From an uncultured Verrucomicrobia subdivision 3 bacterium (GTDB taxonomy: Bacteria > Verrucomicrobiota > Verrucomicrobiia > Limisphaerales > UBA11358): a DNA stretch of 49,139 nt. Position 1 is the first letter of the stretch, and every line of letters starts with the position of its first letter. A model generated the notes under the pieces. The model saw only the letters and a list, made by a program, of their open reading frames with translations, was not told the origin of the DNA and made no database searches. The stretch lies in contig CAJAQO010000227.1 of the NCBI GenBank assembly GCA_903944085.1, positions 1 through 49,139 of the forward strand, written 5' to 3'. Shown piece by piece: positions 26,412 to 35,695 of the stretch. The translations under genes were made by a program, and so were the position numbers.

Positions 26412-26503
26412 GGCTTTTAATTTTTAATTTTCAGTTGTTAGTCACGGCCAAACACCGCGCCGCTACTCCTTAACTTAAAATTAAAAATCAAAAACTCAAA
26501 ACT
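26412..26503. repeat. heptamer-armed palindrome, intergenic copy upstream of coaD (92 bp)
   Basis: Five 7-bp units (such as AATTTTT and AGTTGTT) occupy 26412-26446, a 22-nt core 26447-26468, and five inverted units (such as AAAAACT and CAAAACT) 26469-26503. The 35+22+35 structure is identical in length to the two copies in recG. The right end overlaps the stop codon of the cyclase gene (26502-26504), and the left end lies 6 bp from the coaD ATG, so it fills the intergenic gap. Confidence 0.83.
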
Positions 26504-28739
26504 ATTTGTTCGCCGGCCACGGCACTTCGTAAATCCGGACGGCATTGCGGAAGCCTTTTACTTTTTCAGGCGCCAGTTCCTTGCAGGTGGCCGCCAGCGC
26601 CGGCGCGTGCCGGAGGAGGTGGTTGTAAGTGGTGTCGCTGATGATGATGCGGCCACTGCCGGAAACCCCTTCGAGCCGGCTGGCCAAGTTGACTTCGCGG
26701 CCAAAAACGGTGTAGTTGAAAATGTGCCGGTCCGAACCCATCAAGCCGGCGGTCACCAGGCCGGTGTTGATGCCGGTGCCGAGCTGCAAGGCGACATGCA
26801 ACGGCTTCGGCGGCAGCCCGGCGGCGATGCGGGCGCGGTTCTCAATTTCCCGCGCCGGATTTTGCGCCAGCCGTTTTTCGTTCAGCGCCAGAATCGCGCG
26901 CTGCGCATCAATCGCCGCCGCGACACACGCGAGCGCGTGTTTTTCGTGCGGCGTCGGCGCGTTCCAAAACGCCATCACGCAGTCGCCGATGTATTTGTCC
27001 AGCGTCCCGCCGTGATGTTTGATGACGTCGGCAACCGCCGCGAGATACAAATTCACTGTCTCCAGCGTTTCATGCGCCGACTCCTCAAAATATTTTTCCG
27101 CCGTTGGCAAATCCACGTTGCTGGCGCGGACAAATTCGGCGACCTGCTCCTGCGACTGGTCGGTGAACGCAGTGAAACCGCGCACGTCGGCGAAAAAGAT
27201 CGTGACTTCGCGCCGCGCGCCGCCCAGCGCCAGTTCGTCGGCGGCCAGCAGCTCGTTCACGACGTTCGGCGAAACGAGCTTGGAGAAAACCGATTTGACG
27301 CGGCGCTTTTCATCCTCCTCAAACACGACGCGGTGAACGATCAGGCTCATGTGTTCCATCAGCATCGCGCCCATGACTGGAAACACCAGCGGCAGCCAGA
27401 ACCGGAATTTCACGAACAGCGCAAAGGCGACGAAGGTGTAAATACCCGCGAGCAGAATCGTCCCGCCCGACGCCGCAAACGCCCGGAGCTGCCAGGTGAG
27501 AAACGCCGTCAGGCCGCCCAGAAAAACAATCAGCGCGAGTTCCAGCGGCAGTGGCGCGCGGCGAACAAACTGGCCGGTGATGATGGAGTTGGCGACGTTC
27601 CAGTGCTTGCTGACGAGCAGCGTGTCGTTCTCCAGCGGCGTCGCGCCGTGGTCACTCAAATCATTGCCCTGCGCCGCCGAGCCGATGACGACTAGCCGGC
27701 CGCGAAAATCATCGCGCAACCCGTTCGTCTCGCCGAGCAGCCGCAGCTTGTCCTGCTTCAGCACGGCTTCAATCGGCGCGCGCACAATGCTCGTGTTGGT
27801 CGCCGTCAACTGCCAGTTGATGTAAAAAAAACCCTGGGCATCCACGGGAATTGTGCGGACCACGCCGTTCGCGCCGCGCAAAATAATTTTTCCGTGCGGC
27901 AAATTGATTTCCGCGCGGTCCAAATCCAGTTTTAATTCCTGCGCGGCCATGACGATGCCCAAATCCCAGACACGCGTGAACGGCAGGTCGTGGCGCTTCC
28001 AGCCTTGGGGAATTTCGTCGCCGACAAAATCCGCGAGGTCGAAATTTCCCGCGCGGTCCAGCGCCACGGTGAAGTTCGTGCCGTTCGGCAGCGACAGCAG
28101 AATTTTATCCGGTTCGATGCGGGCCTTCGCCAGATCAATGCCCAGTTGCCGGGAGGCGGATTTGAAAGCCGGATGCCATTTCAAATTGAAGCTTTTGATG
28201 CGGCGCAAAACGCCGTCGGCATCTTTTTCCGTGGAAATGTCGCCGAGGGCGAGAGAGTTGGTGGCGAACAAATCCGGCGGCGTGACTTCGGCCGTGAACG
28301 CGGAGATGACGTTGCTGGCTCGATACATTTGCGCGGCAAAAAAATCGTCGGATTCAATGGTGCCTCCATCGGCCATTTGCACCCGCGCATGATCCGGCCG
28401 CAACTCGCCAAACAACACGTCGAAAGCGATGGCTTTTGCGCCCTGCGCGGACAATTCCTCGACGAGCCGGCCATAAACATGGCGCGGCCAATAAAGCCCG
28501 TAAGGCAATCCCAGCAATCCGTGCCGGATGGCGGCGATGCTGGAATCCTCCATGGAAACGAAGGCGAGGTTGGTGGCGGCGGGCGCGGGAAATTTTTGGG
28601 CGGCGCGGACCCGCGCGTCGTAAGTCATGCGCTCCAGCCGCTCCAAAAAATCGGGATTCACCAGGCGGAGGCCGCAAACGAACGCGAGCACGGCCAAAGC
28701 CAGAGCTGCCGGCGCGCGTTTGGGTCGCTTGAGTTTCAC
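26502..28739 (-). CDS. CHASE2-domain class III adenylate/guanylate cyclase
   Basis: This 745-residue membrane sensor probably makes cAMP. An N-terminal TM (about 10-30) is followed by an extracytoplasmic CHASE2 domain (about 35-375), three TM segments (about 395-470) and a class III catalytic domain (about 510-700). Metal-binding Asp residues are D518 in FFADVRGFTAF and D586 in YIGDCVMAFW. The nucleotide region INTGLVTAGLMGSDRH and EVNLASRLEG are also present. CHASE2 ligands are unknown. The FecR protein lies upstream on the same strand, separated by a terminator, so this gene is probably transcribed alone. Confidence 0.93.
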   Translation of the reverse strand: MKLKRPKRAPAALALAVLAFVCGLRLVNPDFLERLERMTYDARVRAAQKFPAPAATNLAFVSMEDSSIAAIRHGLLGLPYGLYWPRHVYGRLVEELSAQGAKAIAFDVLFGELRPDHARVQMADGGTIESDDFFAAQMYRASNVISAFTAEVTPPDLFATNSLALGDISTEKDADGVLRRIKSFNLKWHPAFKSASRQLGIDLAKARIEPDKILLSLPNGTNFTVALDRAGNFDLADFVGDEIPQGWKRHDLPFTRVWDLGIVMAAQELKLDLDRAEINLPHGKIILRGANGVVRTIPVDAQGFFYINWQLTATNTSIVRAPIEAVLKQDKLRLLGETNGLRDDFRGRLVVIGSAAQGNDLSDHGATPLENDTLLVSKHWNVANSIITGQFVRRAPLPLELALIVFLGGLTAFLTWQLRAFAASGGTILLAGIYTFVAFALFVKFRFWLPLVFPVMGAMLMEHMSLIVHRVVFEEDEKRRVKSVFSKLVSPNVVNELLAADELALGGARREVTIFFADVRGFTAFTDQSQEQVAEFVRASNVDLPTAEKYFEESAHETLETVNLYLAAVADVIKHHGGTLDKYIGDCVMAFWNAPTPHEKHALACVAAAIDAQRAILALNEKRLAQNPAREIENRARIAAGLPPKPLHVALQLGTGINTGLVTAGLMGSDRHIFNYTVFGREVNLASRLEGVSGSGRIIISDTTYNHLLRHAPALAATCKELAPEKVKGFRNAVRIYEVPWPANK

Positions 28740-28751
28740 GCCGTTGGATTA

Positions 28752-28786
28752 AACGAAAAACCAGCGCAACTCAAGGCTGCGCTGGT
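28752..28786 (-). terminator. intrinsic terminator of the FecR gene
   Basis: A perfect 9-bp stem (ACCAGCGCA with TGCGCTGGT, 28760-28768 and 28778-28786) with a 9-nt loop is followed on the minus strand by TTTTTCGTTT. It lies 40 bp after the FecR stop and just upstream of the cyclase start. Confidence 0.8.
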
Positions 28787-28825
28787 CTGACAAAATTTTT
28801 ATTGATTCAAAGAATCTGAACAAAA

Positions 28826-29707
28826 TTACGGCTCGGGAGTCGGACGAGGCGTGGGCGGCGGTGTGCTGCCACCGTGAAAACCATAATCCGAAGACTCGTA
28901 GGTCTGCGTCTGGTCGTAGTTGAAGTTGACCACTTCGACGTAAATGGTTCGCAACGCGGCAAAAACGGCTTGCAGCATCGTTTTCACCGGTGCCGGCAGC
29001 GGCACGGGATTCGGGTTGCCGGGCTGCCAGAGTTGTTCCTGGGTAATCAAAAAGGTTTGCGTAATCCCGGCCGCATCGGTGACGGCCAAGACCAAACCAT
29101 CGTCATCGTGGGTCTTATACACCGAAACGCTCTTGATGGTGCCGTCGTCATTGAGGATGATGGAAAATTCCGTGCCACGCACGCCAGCGATGCCGGTCGG
29201 GGTTTTTACGAGATACTGGGCGGCGGCGGAAAGTTTTTTGACGCTGGCAAACATGCCGCCCTTTTTCAAATCCAGTTCGGTGTCGCTCACGGTGTCGGCA
29301 CCGGTGGAGGTGGTGGTGAGGCGGTCAATCATGAGTTCGCTTTTTTCCATCACGCGCACGGCGTTTTGCTCGGCGGAGGGTTTGTAGGTGACCATGCCAC
29401 GAACGGGCGAGTCAGCGGCCAGCGAAATGCGTTCGGGCGCCCATTTGGCCTGCGGCAGATCCACGGCCTTGCCCAAAATCATGTCCACCACGCCGTCGTC
29501 GCCGGTGCGGATGCTCGCGCCCGGTTCCAAGAATTTTCCGGCAACCAACGGACTCCAATGCGTGCCGTCCAGCGAATAGCTGGCCATGCCTTTGACGCGA
29601 ACCACCGTGGCGTAGCCCGGCTTGGCGGCGTCAGCCATAGCCGTGAGGCTGGCAGTCATCAAGACACCGGTCAGGGCGATTCCCAGCAAGGTCTGAAGTT
29701 TTTTCAT
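28826..29707 (-). CDS. FecR-domain secreted protein
   Basis: This 293-residue exported protein has signal peptide MKKLQTLLGIALTGVLMTAS continuing to about residue 26. The FecR domain spans about 60-215. It includes GKFLEPGASIRTGDDGVVDM and the hallmark TPTGIAGVRGTEFS. The C-terminus is Pro-rich (STPPPTPRPTPEP). Classical FecR relays TonB signals to sigma factors, but secreted FecR domains without a sigma partner are abundant in Verrucomicrobia and their role is unclear. No sigma factor lies nearby. The start is the ATG at 29707. Confidence 0.88.
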   Translation of the reverse strand: MKKLQTLLGIALTGVLMTASLTAMADAAKPGYATVVRVKGMASYSLDGTHWSPLVAGKFLEPGASIRTGDDGVVDMILGKAVDLPQAKWAPERISLAADSPVRGMVTYKPSAEQNAVRVMEKSELMIDRLTTTSTGADTVSDTELDLKKGGMFASVKKLSAAAQYLVKTPTGIAGVRGTEFSIILNDDGTIKSVSVYKTHDDDGLVLAVTDAAGITQTFLITQEQLWQPGNPNPVPLPAPVKTMLQAVFAALRTIYVEVVNFNYDQTQTYESSDYGFHGGSTPPPTPRPTPEP

Positions 29708-29761
29708 AAAAGTTTTTTGGTTATTAACTGGTCAGATAATATCCGCCCGGCTGAGAGGTTG

Positions 29762-31693
29762 TCAATGGTCTTTTGTGTTGTAAAACAGGCGCAGGGGCAA
29801 CTGGCCGGAGGCGCGGGACATCAGCTTGGGTTCGCAGATTTCGTAGAGATAGTTTTTCGCCATGTCGTTGTGCCAGTTGGCCAGCTTGTTGGCCCGCAGG
29901 AACCACTGGCGCGCGGCGGGATAATCGCCAATCTGCACATAATGCCAGCCGATGTCGGCCACCACATAATTGCCGTTGGGATCGCGCGCCTCGGCGGTGG
30001 CGTAGAATTTTTCCGCCTCCGCGTGCCGGCCCAGCCAATCTAGACACATGCCCGTCCGCAGCGGGCTGTAGGCGTCGTGCGGATTGAGCCGGATGCCTTG
30101 CGCATAATAACTCAAGGCCGTCTCCGCGAGCGCGACATAATTGCTGCCGCCATCGAGGCTCTGCGTGCGGAAACATTCGCCGATGTCATAGGCGGTCTGA
30201 AAATTATGCGGTTCGCAGGCGAGGGCTTTTTGCAGCGCCGCCGCCCGTTCGGGGGAAAAATTCGGCAGAGTTTCCGCCCGCGCCGTCCAGAAAGTTTCGC
30301 CGCCGCGCCGCCACGCCTGCGCGCCAAAATAGACGACCACCCCGGCGAGCGCACCCGTCAATGCCCACTGCACCGGTCGCCGCGCCCGCAGCCAGTGCCG
30401 TTTCGTGGCGAAGCGCACATTGCTCGCCACCAGCGCCAGCACCGTGACGCCCGTCAGCGCGTTGGCCGGAATATGCAGGTTGAAATCCACCAGCGAATGC
30501 ACCGCCAGCGCAAACAACCCGCTCACCGCGCCGAGATAAAACGCGTAGCGGCTGCTCATCCCGGTGCCAAACGTGGTTTCCTCGCGCCGCACATGTGGCC
30601 AGGTTTTCACGAGGCCGAAAATGAAAATGCCCAGTCCGCCAAAAACGATCACGCCGCCGACCACGCCCCAATCGGCCAACAATTCAAGGTAATCATTGTG
30701 CGCGTGTTCCGGCCGCTGCTGGATGCCTTCCGGCCGATATTCGCGAAACCGGTAGTCGTAAAGCCCCGGTCCCACGCCAAACCAAAAATTGTCGCGCCAC
30801 ATTTGCACTGCCGGCACCCACATTTCCAGCCGCGCCGCCGTGTCCACTTCGCCCGGCCCTTCGGCGTTCGGCTTGGCCACGCGCCGCATGTAGGCGATGT
30901 TTTTGGACAGGTAATGAACCGAGACAAATCCGCCGCCGATTAGCAGCACCAGCAGCACCAGCAATGCCCGGAGGCGATGATTCTGATGGCGCAGCAAAAA
31001 GCCGAGCAGCAGAAAAATTCCCGCCGTCGCCGCCACCCAGCCGCCGCGCGACAATGTCACCGCCAATCCCGCCAAGATCGTCAGCACCGCGTAGGCCAGC
31101 ACGACGCGCGTGACGACGCTCACCCGGCCCGCGAGCAAAAACGCGAGCGGCAGCGGCAGCACCAATTCGAGAAAACCCGCGAAATGATTGGGGCAAATGT
31201 AGGTTCCCGACGCCCGGCCCGGATACGGTGCAATCAAATTCCAGACCTGGTTCGAGTGATGCAGAAATTGCACCACGGCGTAGGACGAAGCCGCCACGGC
31301 CACGGCCGTCAGCGTGTAACTGATCGTCTCCGCCGCGTCCTGGTTATACAAATGCGAAACCACCGCCAGAAATAAAAACGCATACACCAAAATTCGGATC
31401 AGCTCCAACCGCGCCACATACTCGATGTCCGCCGTGCAATAGCGCGCCACCGCATAGATCACAAACGCCGCCACCGCCCAAGCCAGCGGCGGCCAGAGCA
31501 GTTTCGGTTTATAGCCGCCCCACAGCCGCACCGCCCAGAGCAGCGCCACGCCGATCACCAGGATTTGCACCACGAGGAACGTCCACGGATAAACCGCGCC
31601 GAACGCCAGCGGGGCAAAGATCAGCACCGCCAGCACCAGCGTCAAAATGCCGCGCTCGCACCACCAGTCCAGATTTCTGCGGGTGAACACCAT
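29762..31693 (-). CDS. O-antigen ligase/polymerase-like membrane protein with TPR tail
   Basis: This protein of about 643 residues has roughly 10-12 hydrophobic segments in residues 10-440 with the Wzy/WaaL loop FGVGPGLYDYRFREYRPEG and AHNDYLELLADWG, the O-antigen ligase (Wzy_C) signature. The last 170 residues are soluble helical repeats consistent with TPRs (SYYAQGIRLNPHDAYSPLRT and following). Such proteins polymerise or ligate surface polysaccharide. The ATG at 31693 is preferred to a TTG at 31723. It is divergent from the hybrid kinase, sharing a 114-bp intergenic region. No glycosyltransferase cluster is adjacent. Confidence 0.88.
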   Translation of the reverse strand: MVFTRRNLDWWCERGILTLVLAVLIFAPLAFGAVYPWTFLVVQILVIGVALLWAVRLWGGYKPKLLWPPLAWAVAAFVIYAVARYCTADIEYVARLELIRILVYAFLFLAVVSHLYNQDAAETISYTLTAVAVAASSYAVVQFLHHSNQVWNLIAPYPGRASGTYICPNHFAGFLELVLPLPLAFLLAGRVSVVTRVVLAYAVLTILAGLAVTLSRGGWVAATAGIFLLLGFLLRHQNHRLRALLVLLVLLIGGGFVSVHYLSKNIAYMRRVAKPNAEGPGEVDTAARLEMWVPAVQMWRDNFWFGVGPGLYDYRFREYRPEGIQQRPEHAHNDYLELLADWGVVGGVIVFGGLGIFIFGLVKTWPHVRREETTFGTGMSSRYAFYLGAVSGLFALAVHSLVDFNLHIPANALTGVTVLALVASNVRFATKRHWLRARRPVQWALTGALAGVVVYFGAQAWRRGGETFWTARAETLPNFSPERAAALQKALACEPHNFQTAYDIGECFRTQSLDGGSNYVALAETALSYYAQGIRLNPHDAYSPLRTGMCLDWLGRHAEAEKFYATAEARDPNGNYVVADIGWHYVQIGDYPAARQWFLRANKLANWHNDMAKNYLYEICEPKLMSRASGQLPLRLFYNTKDH

Positions 31694-31807
31694 GTCCGAA
31701 AAATGAACCAGACCCGCCAGCAAGTAAAGCGCTGCGTCGCCGGCGCGCGGCTGAAAAAAAACATAAGTCTAGGCTCGCCCAAAAAAGTATGATAAAAAAC
31801 CGCCCGT

Positions 31808-34800
31808 GTGAGCCTCAAGAAAGACCCGCAAACAACCTTCGCAACCCGCGTGGTGGTGCTCACGGCGCTGTATTTTCTGGGCGGTCTGCTCGGCAAGGAA
31901 ATTTCCTTCCGCGCCCACAGCCAGGCGCTGGTGTGGCCGCCGTCCGGCATTGCGCTGGCGGCGATTCTGCTGTTTGGCTACCGCTTCTGGCCGGGCATCG
32001 CGCTGGGCGCGGTTTTGTTTTCCTTCATTGACGGCATGCCGTTCGGCTTTTTCACTTTCGGAACGGCGGTGGGCAATACCATCGGCGCCATCGTCTGCGT
32101 GTTCCTGCTGAAGCGGTTCGTGAATTTTGACAACGCGATGGAACGCACCCGCGACGGCGCGGGCTATGTGCTGCTGGCCTGCGGCCTGGGCACCACCGTG
32201 AATGCGCTGTTCAACGTGGTCAGCCTGGTCTATGACAAAAAAATTTCCCCGGACGAGATTTTTCCGAACCTCGTGGAATGGTGGGTGCCGAACGCGCTCG
32301 CGGCGCTGGTGGTGACGCCGGCCATCATCACCTGGGCGGCCCCGTCATCGGTGCGGCTGAATTTCTGGCGGGCAAGCGAGGCGGCGTTGTGCGCGGCGGG
32401 CCTGGTGGTCGGCACGCTGATTTCCTTCGACACCTGGTTTGTCTATGGCATCCAGGAATATCCGCTGGCCTATCTGCCGTATCCGTTTCTGGCGTGGAGC
32501 GCGCTGCGGTTCGGCCCGCGCGGCGCGGCCACGGGCACTTTGCTCGTGGCCGCACTGGCGATTTATTCGCTGCTGCAAAAGCGCGGGCCGTTCGTGACCG
32601 GCAGCGAAGCGGACAGTTTGCGGCTCATCGGCAGCTATATTGGCATTGTGGCCGTTTCCAATCTGCTGCTCGCCGCCGCCGCCACGGAACGCCGCCGCGC
32701 GCTGGCCGACGTGGTGGAAAATGAAAAACGCCTGCGCACCGTCATGGCCGACCAGACAGATTTGATCTGCCGGTTCCAAACCGACGGCACGATCACGTTT
32801 GTGAATCCGGCTTACTGTGGGTTTTACGGTCGCACCGAGGCGGAACTGCTCGGCACCAATTTTTACAAGGGACTGGCGAAAGGCGGCAGCCGGCCGGAAA
32901 CCGAAACCGTGCCGCCGTTGCCGGCGGACCAGTCCGTGATGAGTTTCGACCGGCGGGTGGAAGCGGCGGACGGGCATGTGGAATGGCAGCAATGCAATCT
33001 CCGCCGGCTCGATCGCGGCAGCGCGGCGCACGACGAAATCCAGGCAGTGCTGCAGGACATCACGCCCCGCAAACGCGCCGAACTGGTGGCGCAGGAGGCG
33101 AAGGCCACGCTCGAACAAATGAACCGCCAGTTGCAGGCCGCCGCCGCCGAGGCCCGCGCCGCCGCCGAACAGGCCAACCGCGCCAGCAATGCGAAAAGCG
33201 AATTTCTCGCGAACATGAGCCACGAGATCCGCACGCCGTTGAGCGGCATTCTCGGCATGGTCGAACTGCTCGCGCAGACGCGGCTCGATCCGCGCCAGCG
33301 CGAATTCGCCGACGCCGCCGTGGAAAGCGCCAACGCCCTGCTCCATGTCATCAACGACGTGCTCGACTTTTCCAAGATCGAAGCCGGCAAAATGACCGTG
33401 TCGCGCGAGGATTTTTCCGTCCGCGCGGTGGTGGATTCCGTGCTGGAAAATGCCGCCACGCGGGCCACGGCAAAAAAACTCGCGCTGGCCGCCGTGGTCC
33501 ACCGCGAAATTCCCCACCGGCTCACCGGCGACCCCGCCCGGCTGCGCCAGGTGCTGCTCAATCTCGTCGGCAATGGCGTCAAATTCACCGAGCACGGCGA
33601 GGTCGTGGTCCGCGTCCAAACTCATTTTCAAACGCCGGGCAAAATCATTTTGCGCTTTGAAGTCGCCGACACCGGCATCGGGCTGACCACCGAAGAGATC
33701 AAAAAATTATTCCAGCCGTTCGTGCAAGTGGACACGTCGTCGTCGCGGAAATTCGGCGGCACCGGGCTGGGCCTGGCCATCTCGCGGAAAATTGTCGAGC
33801 TGATGGGCGGGCGGATCGGCGTGCTCAGCACGCCCGGCACCGGCTCGACTTTCTGGTTTGAACTGCCGTTCGCGGTGCCGCCGCAGCCCGCGATGGAACG
33901 CAGTTTTCCCGGCCTGGTTTTTTTGCAGACCGTCGTGGCGGTGCCCAATTTGAGCCAGCGCCAGTCGCTCGTCGAGCAGTTGCAAGGCTGGGGGGTGGTG
34001 TGCCGCGCCGTGGCCGATGCGAAAGAACTGGCCCGCTCGCTGCGGCATGATTTCCGCGCCGCCGTGATCCCGCTGGTGATTTGCGATGACGAGATGCTGG
34101 CGCAGGGCGGCGAGGATTTGCGGCGACTGCTGCTGGAAAACAAAGAACGCGTGCAGTGCATTGTGCTGGCGAGCCCGGCCGGCTCGCTGGGCGCGGAAAC
34201 CGCCGGCTTGGAGAGCCTGGCCAACGTGCTGCTCAAGCCGGTCCGCGAACAGCCGTTGTTCGACGCGCTCGTCGCCGTCGTCGCGGGCATCAAGCCGGAA
34301 CTGGACAAACAACTCGCCGCCATGTCCGCCCCGGCGGAAACGGCCGCGCCCGAGCCCGCCGGGCCGAAGCGCACGGCCATTTCCGACGTGCGCATTTTGG
34401 TGGCCGAGGATCATCCCTTCAACCGCAAGCTCTGCCAGTTGATGCTCGATAATTTTGGCGCGCACGCCGAGTGGGCCGTCAACGGCCGCGAAGCCGTCGA
34501 GAAATTTTCGCCCGGCAACTGCGACGCGATTCTCATGGACTGCAACATGCCGGAACTGGACGGCTTTGAAGCCACCGCCGCCATCCGCAAAATCGAGGCG
34601 GAAAAAAAAGTCGCGCGGCCCGTGCGCATCATCGCCCTCACCGCCAACGCCCTCGTGGGCGAACGCGAGCGCTGCCTCGCCGCCGGCATGGACGACTACA
34701 TCGCCAAGCCGTTCACCACGCAGCAGCTTTACAACGCGCTGCTCGCCGCCGTGCCGGCGGCCCCGGGCGACGCGGCGGAAAAATTCGATCCCGCGCGGCT

Positions 34801-35137
34801 CGAACAACTTTGCACCGAGCTTGACCGCAGCGCCGTGGCGGACATGGTCGGCGATTTTCTCAACGAGTTTCCCGACCGGCTGGCGGAAATTCACCGGCTG
34901 GAAGCCGCAGGCCAATGGCCGGAGCTGGAGCGCGCCGCCCATTCGCTCAAAGGCCTGGTCGCGCTGTTCGGCTTTAAGAAATTGTCGGAAAGATTTCTCG
35001 CCATCGAGGATGCCGCCGAAGCCGCCAACGCCGAAAATGTAAAAGCGGCGCTCGCAGTTTTGGACGAACCGGCGGGCATTGCCGCGCAACAACTCCGAGG
35101 CTGGCTGAAAAGCAGCCGCAGCCGGCCCGTGGTTTAG
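31808..35137 (+). CDS. MASE1-PAS hybrid histidine kinase with receiver and HPt domains
   Basis: This 1109-residue membrane sensor kinase carries a phosphorelay in one chain. MASE1, with about eight TM segments (ALVWPPSGIALAAILLFGYR), spans about 10-290. A PAS domain (about 315-425) is followed by a coiled coil (about 430-465), HisKA with H472 in SHEIRTPLSG, and HATPase (about 580-695). A divergent receiver-like region (about 705-830) precedes a canonical receiver with D911 in AILMDCNMPELDGFE. A C-terminal HPt has H1045 in AAHSLKGLVALFG. The start is a GTG at 31808. No response regulator with an output domain lies next to it, so the final target is elsewhere. MASE1 ligands are unknown. Confidence 0.94.
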   Translation: MSLKKDPQTTFATRVVVLTALYFLGGLLGKEISFRAHSQALVWPPSGIALAAILLFGYRFWPGIALGAVLFSFIDGMPFGFFTFGTAVGNTIGAIVCVFLLKRFVNFDNAMERTRDGAGYVLLACGLGTTVNALFNVVSLVYDKKISPDEIFPNLVEWWVPNALAALVVTPAIITWAAPSSVRLNFWRASEAALCAAGLVVGTLISFDTWFVYGIQEYPLAYLPYPFLAWSALRFGPRGAATGTLLVAALAIYSLLQKRGPFVTGSEADSLRLIGSYIGIVAVSNLLLAAAATERRRALADVVENEKRLRTVMADQTDLICRFQTDGTITFVNPAYCGFYGRTEAELLGTNFYKGLAKGGSRPETETVPPLPADQSVMSFDRRVEAADGHVEWQQCNLRRLDRGSAAHDEIQAVLQDITPRKRAELVAQEAKATLEQMNRQLQAAAAEARAAAEQANRASNAKSEFLANMSHEIRTPLSGILGMVELLAQTRLDPRQREFADAAVESANALLHVINDVLDFSKIEAGKMTVSREDFSVRAVVDSVLENAATRATAKKLALAAVVHREIPHRLTGDPARLRQVLLNLVGNGVKFTEHGEVVVRVQTHFQTPGKIILRFEVADTGIGLTTEEIKKLFQPFVQVDTSSSRKFGGTGLGLAISRKIVELMGGRIGVLSTPGTGSTFWFELPFAVPPQPAMERSFPGLVFLQTVVAVPNLSQRQSLVEQLQGWGVVCRAVADAKELARSLRHDFRAAVIPLVICDDEMLAQGGEDLRRLLLENKERVQCIVLASPAGSLGAETAGLESLANVLLKPVREQPLFDALVAVVAGIKPELDKQLAAMSAPAETAAPEPAGPKRTAISDVRILVAEDHPFNRKLCQLMLDNFGAHAEWAVNGREAVEKFSPGNCDAILMDCNMPELDGFEATAAIRKIEAEKKVARPVRIIALTANALVGERERCLAAGMDDYIAKPFTTQQLYNALLAAVPAAPGDAAEKFDPARLEQLCTELDRSAVADMVGDFLNEFPDRLAEIHRLEAAGQWPELERAAHSLKGLVALFGFKKLSERFLAIEDAAEAANAENVKAALAVLDEPAGIAAQQLRGWLKSSRSRPVV

Positions 35138-35159
35138 CGCAACCGAACACGGTCATCAG

Positions 35160-35230
35160 GTAGTGTCGCGGCTGCGCCGCGATTTTCCGGCCTCTGCCCC
35201 TCGCCTTTCCGGCCACAGGCCGGACACTAC
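35160..35230. repeat. REP-like palindrome (GTAGTGTC type)
   Basis: GTAGTGTC at 35160 and GGCCTCTG further in are matched by CACAGGCCGGACACTAC ending at 35230. The left arm is interrupted by about 20 bp, itself a GCGGC/GCCGC hairpin. It lies between the convergent hybrid kinase and ArsR-type genes and could act as a transcription stop. I recall such ends from intergenic repeats in this phylum. Confidence 0.6.
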
Positions 35231-35267
35231 ACTACACCGCGCCGCAAAGTCCGTTCTGCATCGGCCC

Positions 35268-35678
35268 TCAATCCTTCGCCGTGGGCGACACGATTTCCCT
35301 CACCTCGTCGCCAAACCGCAGCAGGCAGACGCCGAAATCCAGCATCAGCCGGCCCTCCGCGTCCGTGCGCCGGAAAGTTTCCGGCACCGCGTGACATTGC
35401 TTGCGCCCGTCGCCGTCCGGCGAGGGCACCGCCTGCACCAACCCCGCCGCCCGCAGCACCGCCAGATGCTTGCCCATCTGATTGGGCGTGCGCCGCGCCT
35501 TGGCCGCCAGCTCCTGCAACGAGAGCGGCTTGCCGTAGGCCAGTTCCCGCAACACCGCCCACCGCGCCGGGTCGCCGGCGGCCTGCAACACCTTGCCGGG
35601 ATTCGCAAAAAAGTCAGTCGCCCCGACCGCCGGCGTAGCGGATGACGCTGCCACCGTGTTGGAAACTTGGAAATTCAT
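35268..35678 (-). CDS. ArsR-type winged-helix transcriptional regulator
   Basis: This 136-residue protein contains a winged helix-turn-helix: LQAAGDPARWAVLRELAYGK, the recognition part ARRTPNQMGKHLAVLRAAG, and a wing at about 85-100. No clear metal-binding Cys set (such as ELCVCDL) is present, so metal sensing cannot be assumed. The start is the ATG at 35678. A 21-bp-period array begins 18 bp upstream and fills the whole 300-bp upstream region, so the array may be its own operator or may affect its expression. Confidence 0.85.
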   Translation of the reverse strand: MNFQVSNTVAASSATPAVGATDFFANPGKVLQAAGDPARWAVLRELAYGKPLSLQELAAKARRTPNQMGKHLAVLRAAGLVQAVPSPDGDGRKQCHAVPETFRRTDAEGRLMLDFGVCLLRFGDEVREIVSPTAKD

Positions 35679-35695
35679 AGGGGAATCCTAGGCCG

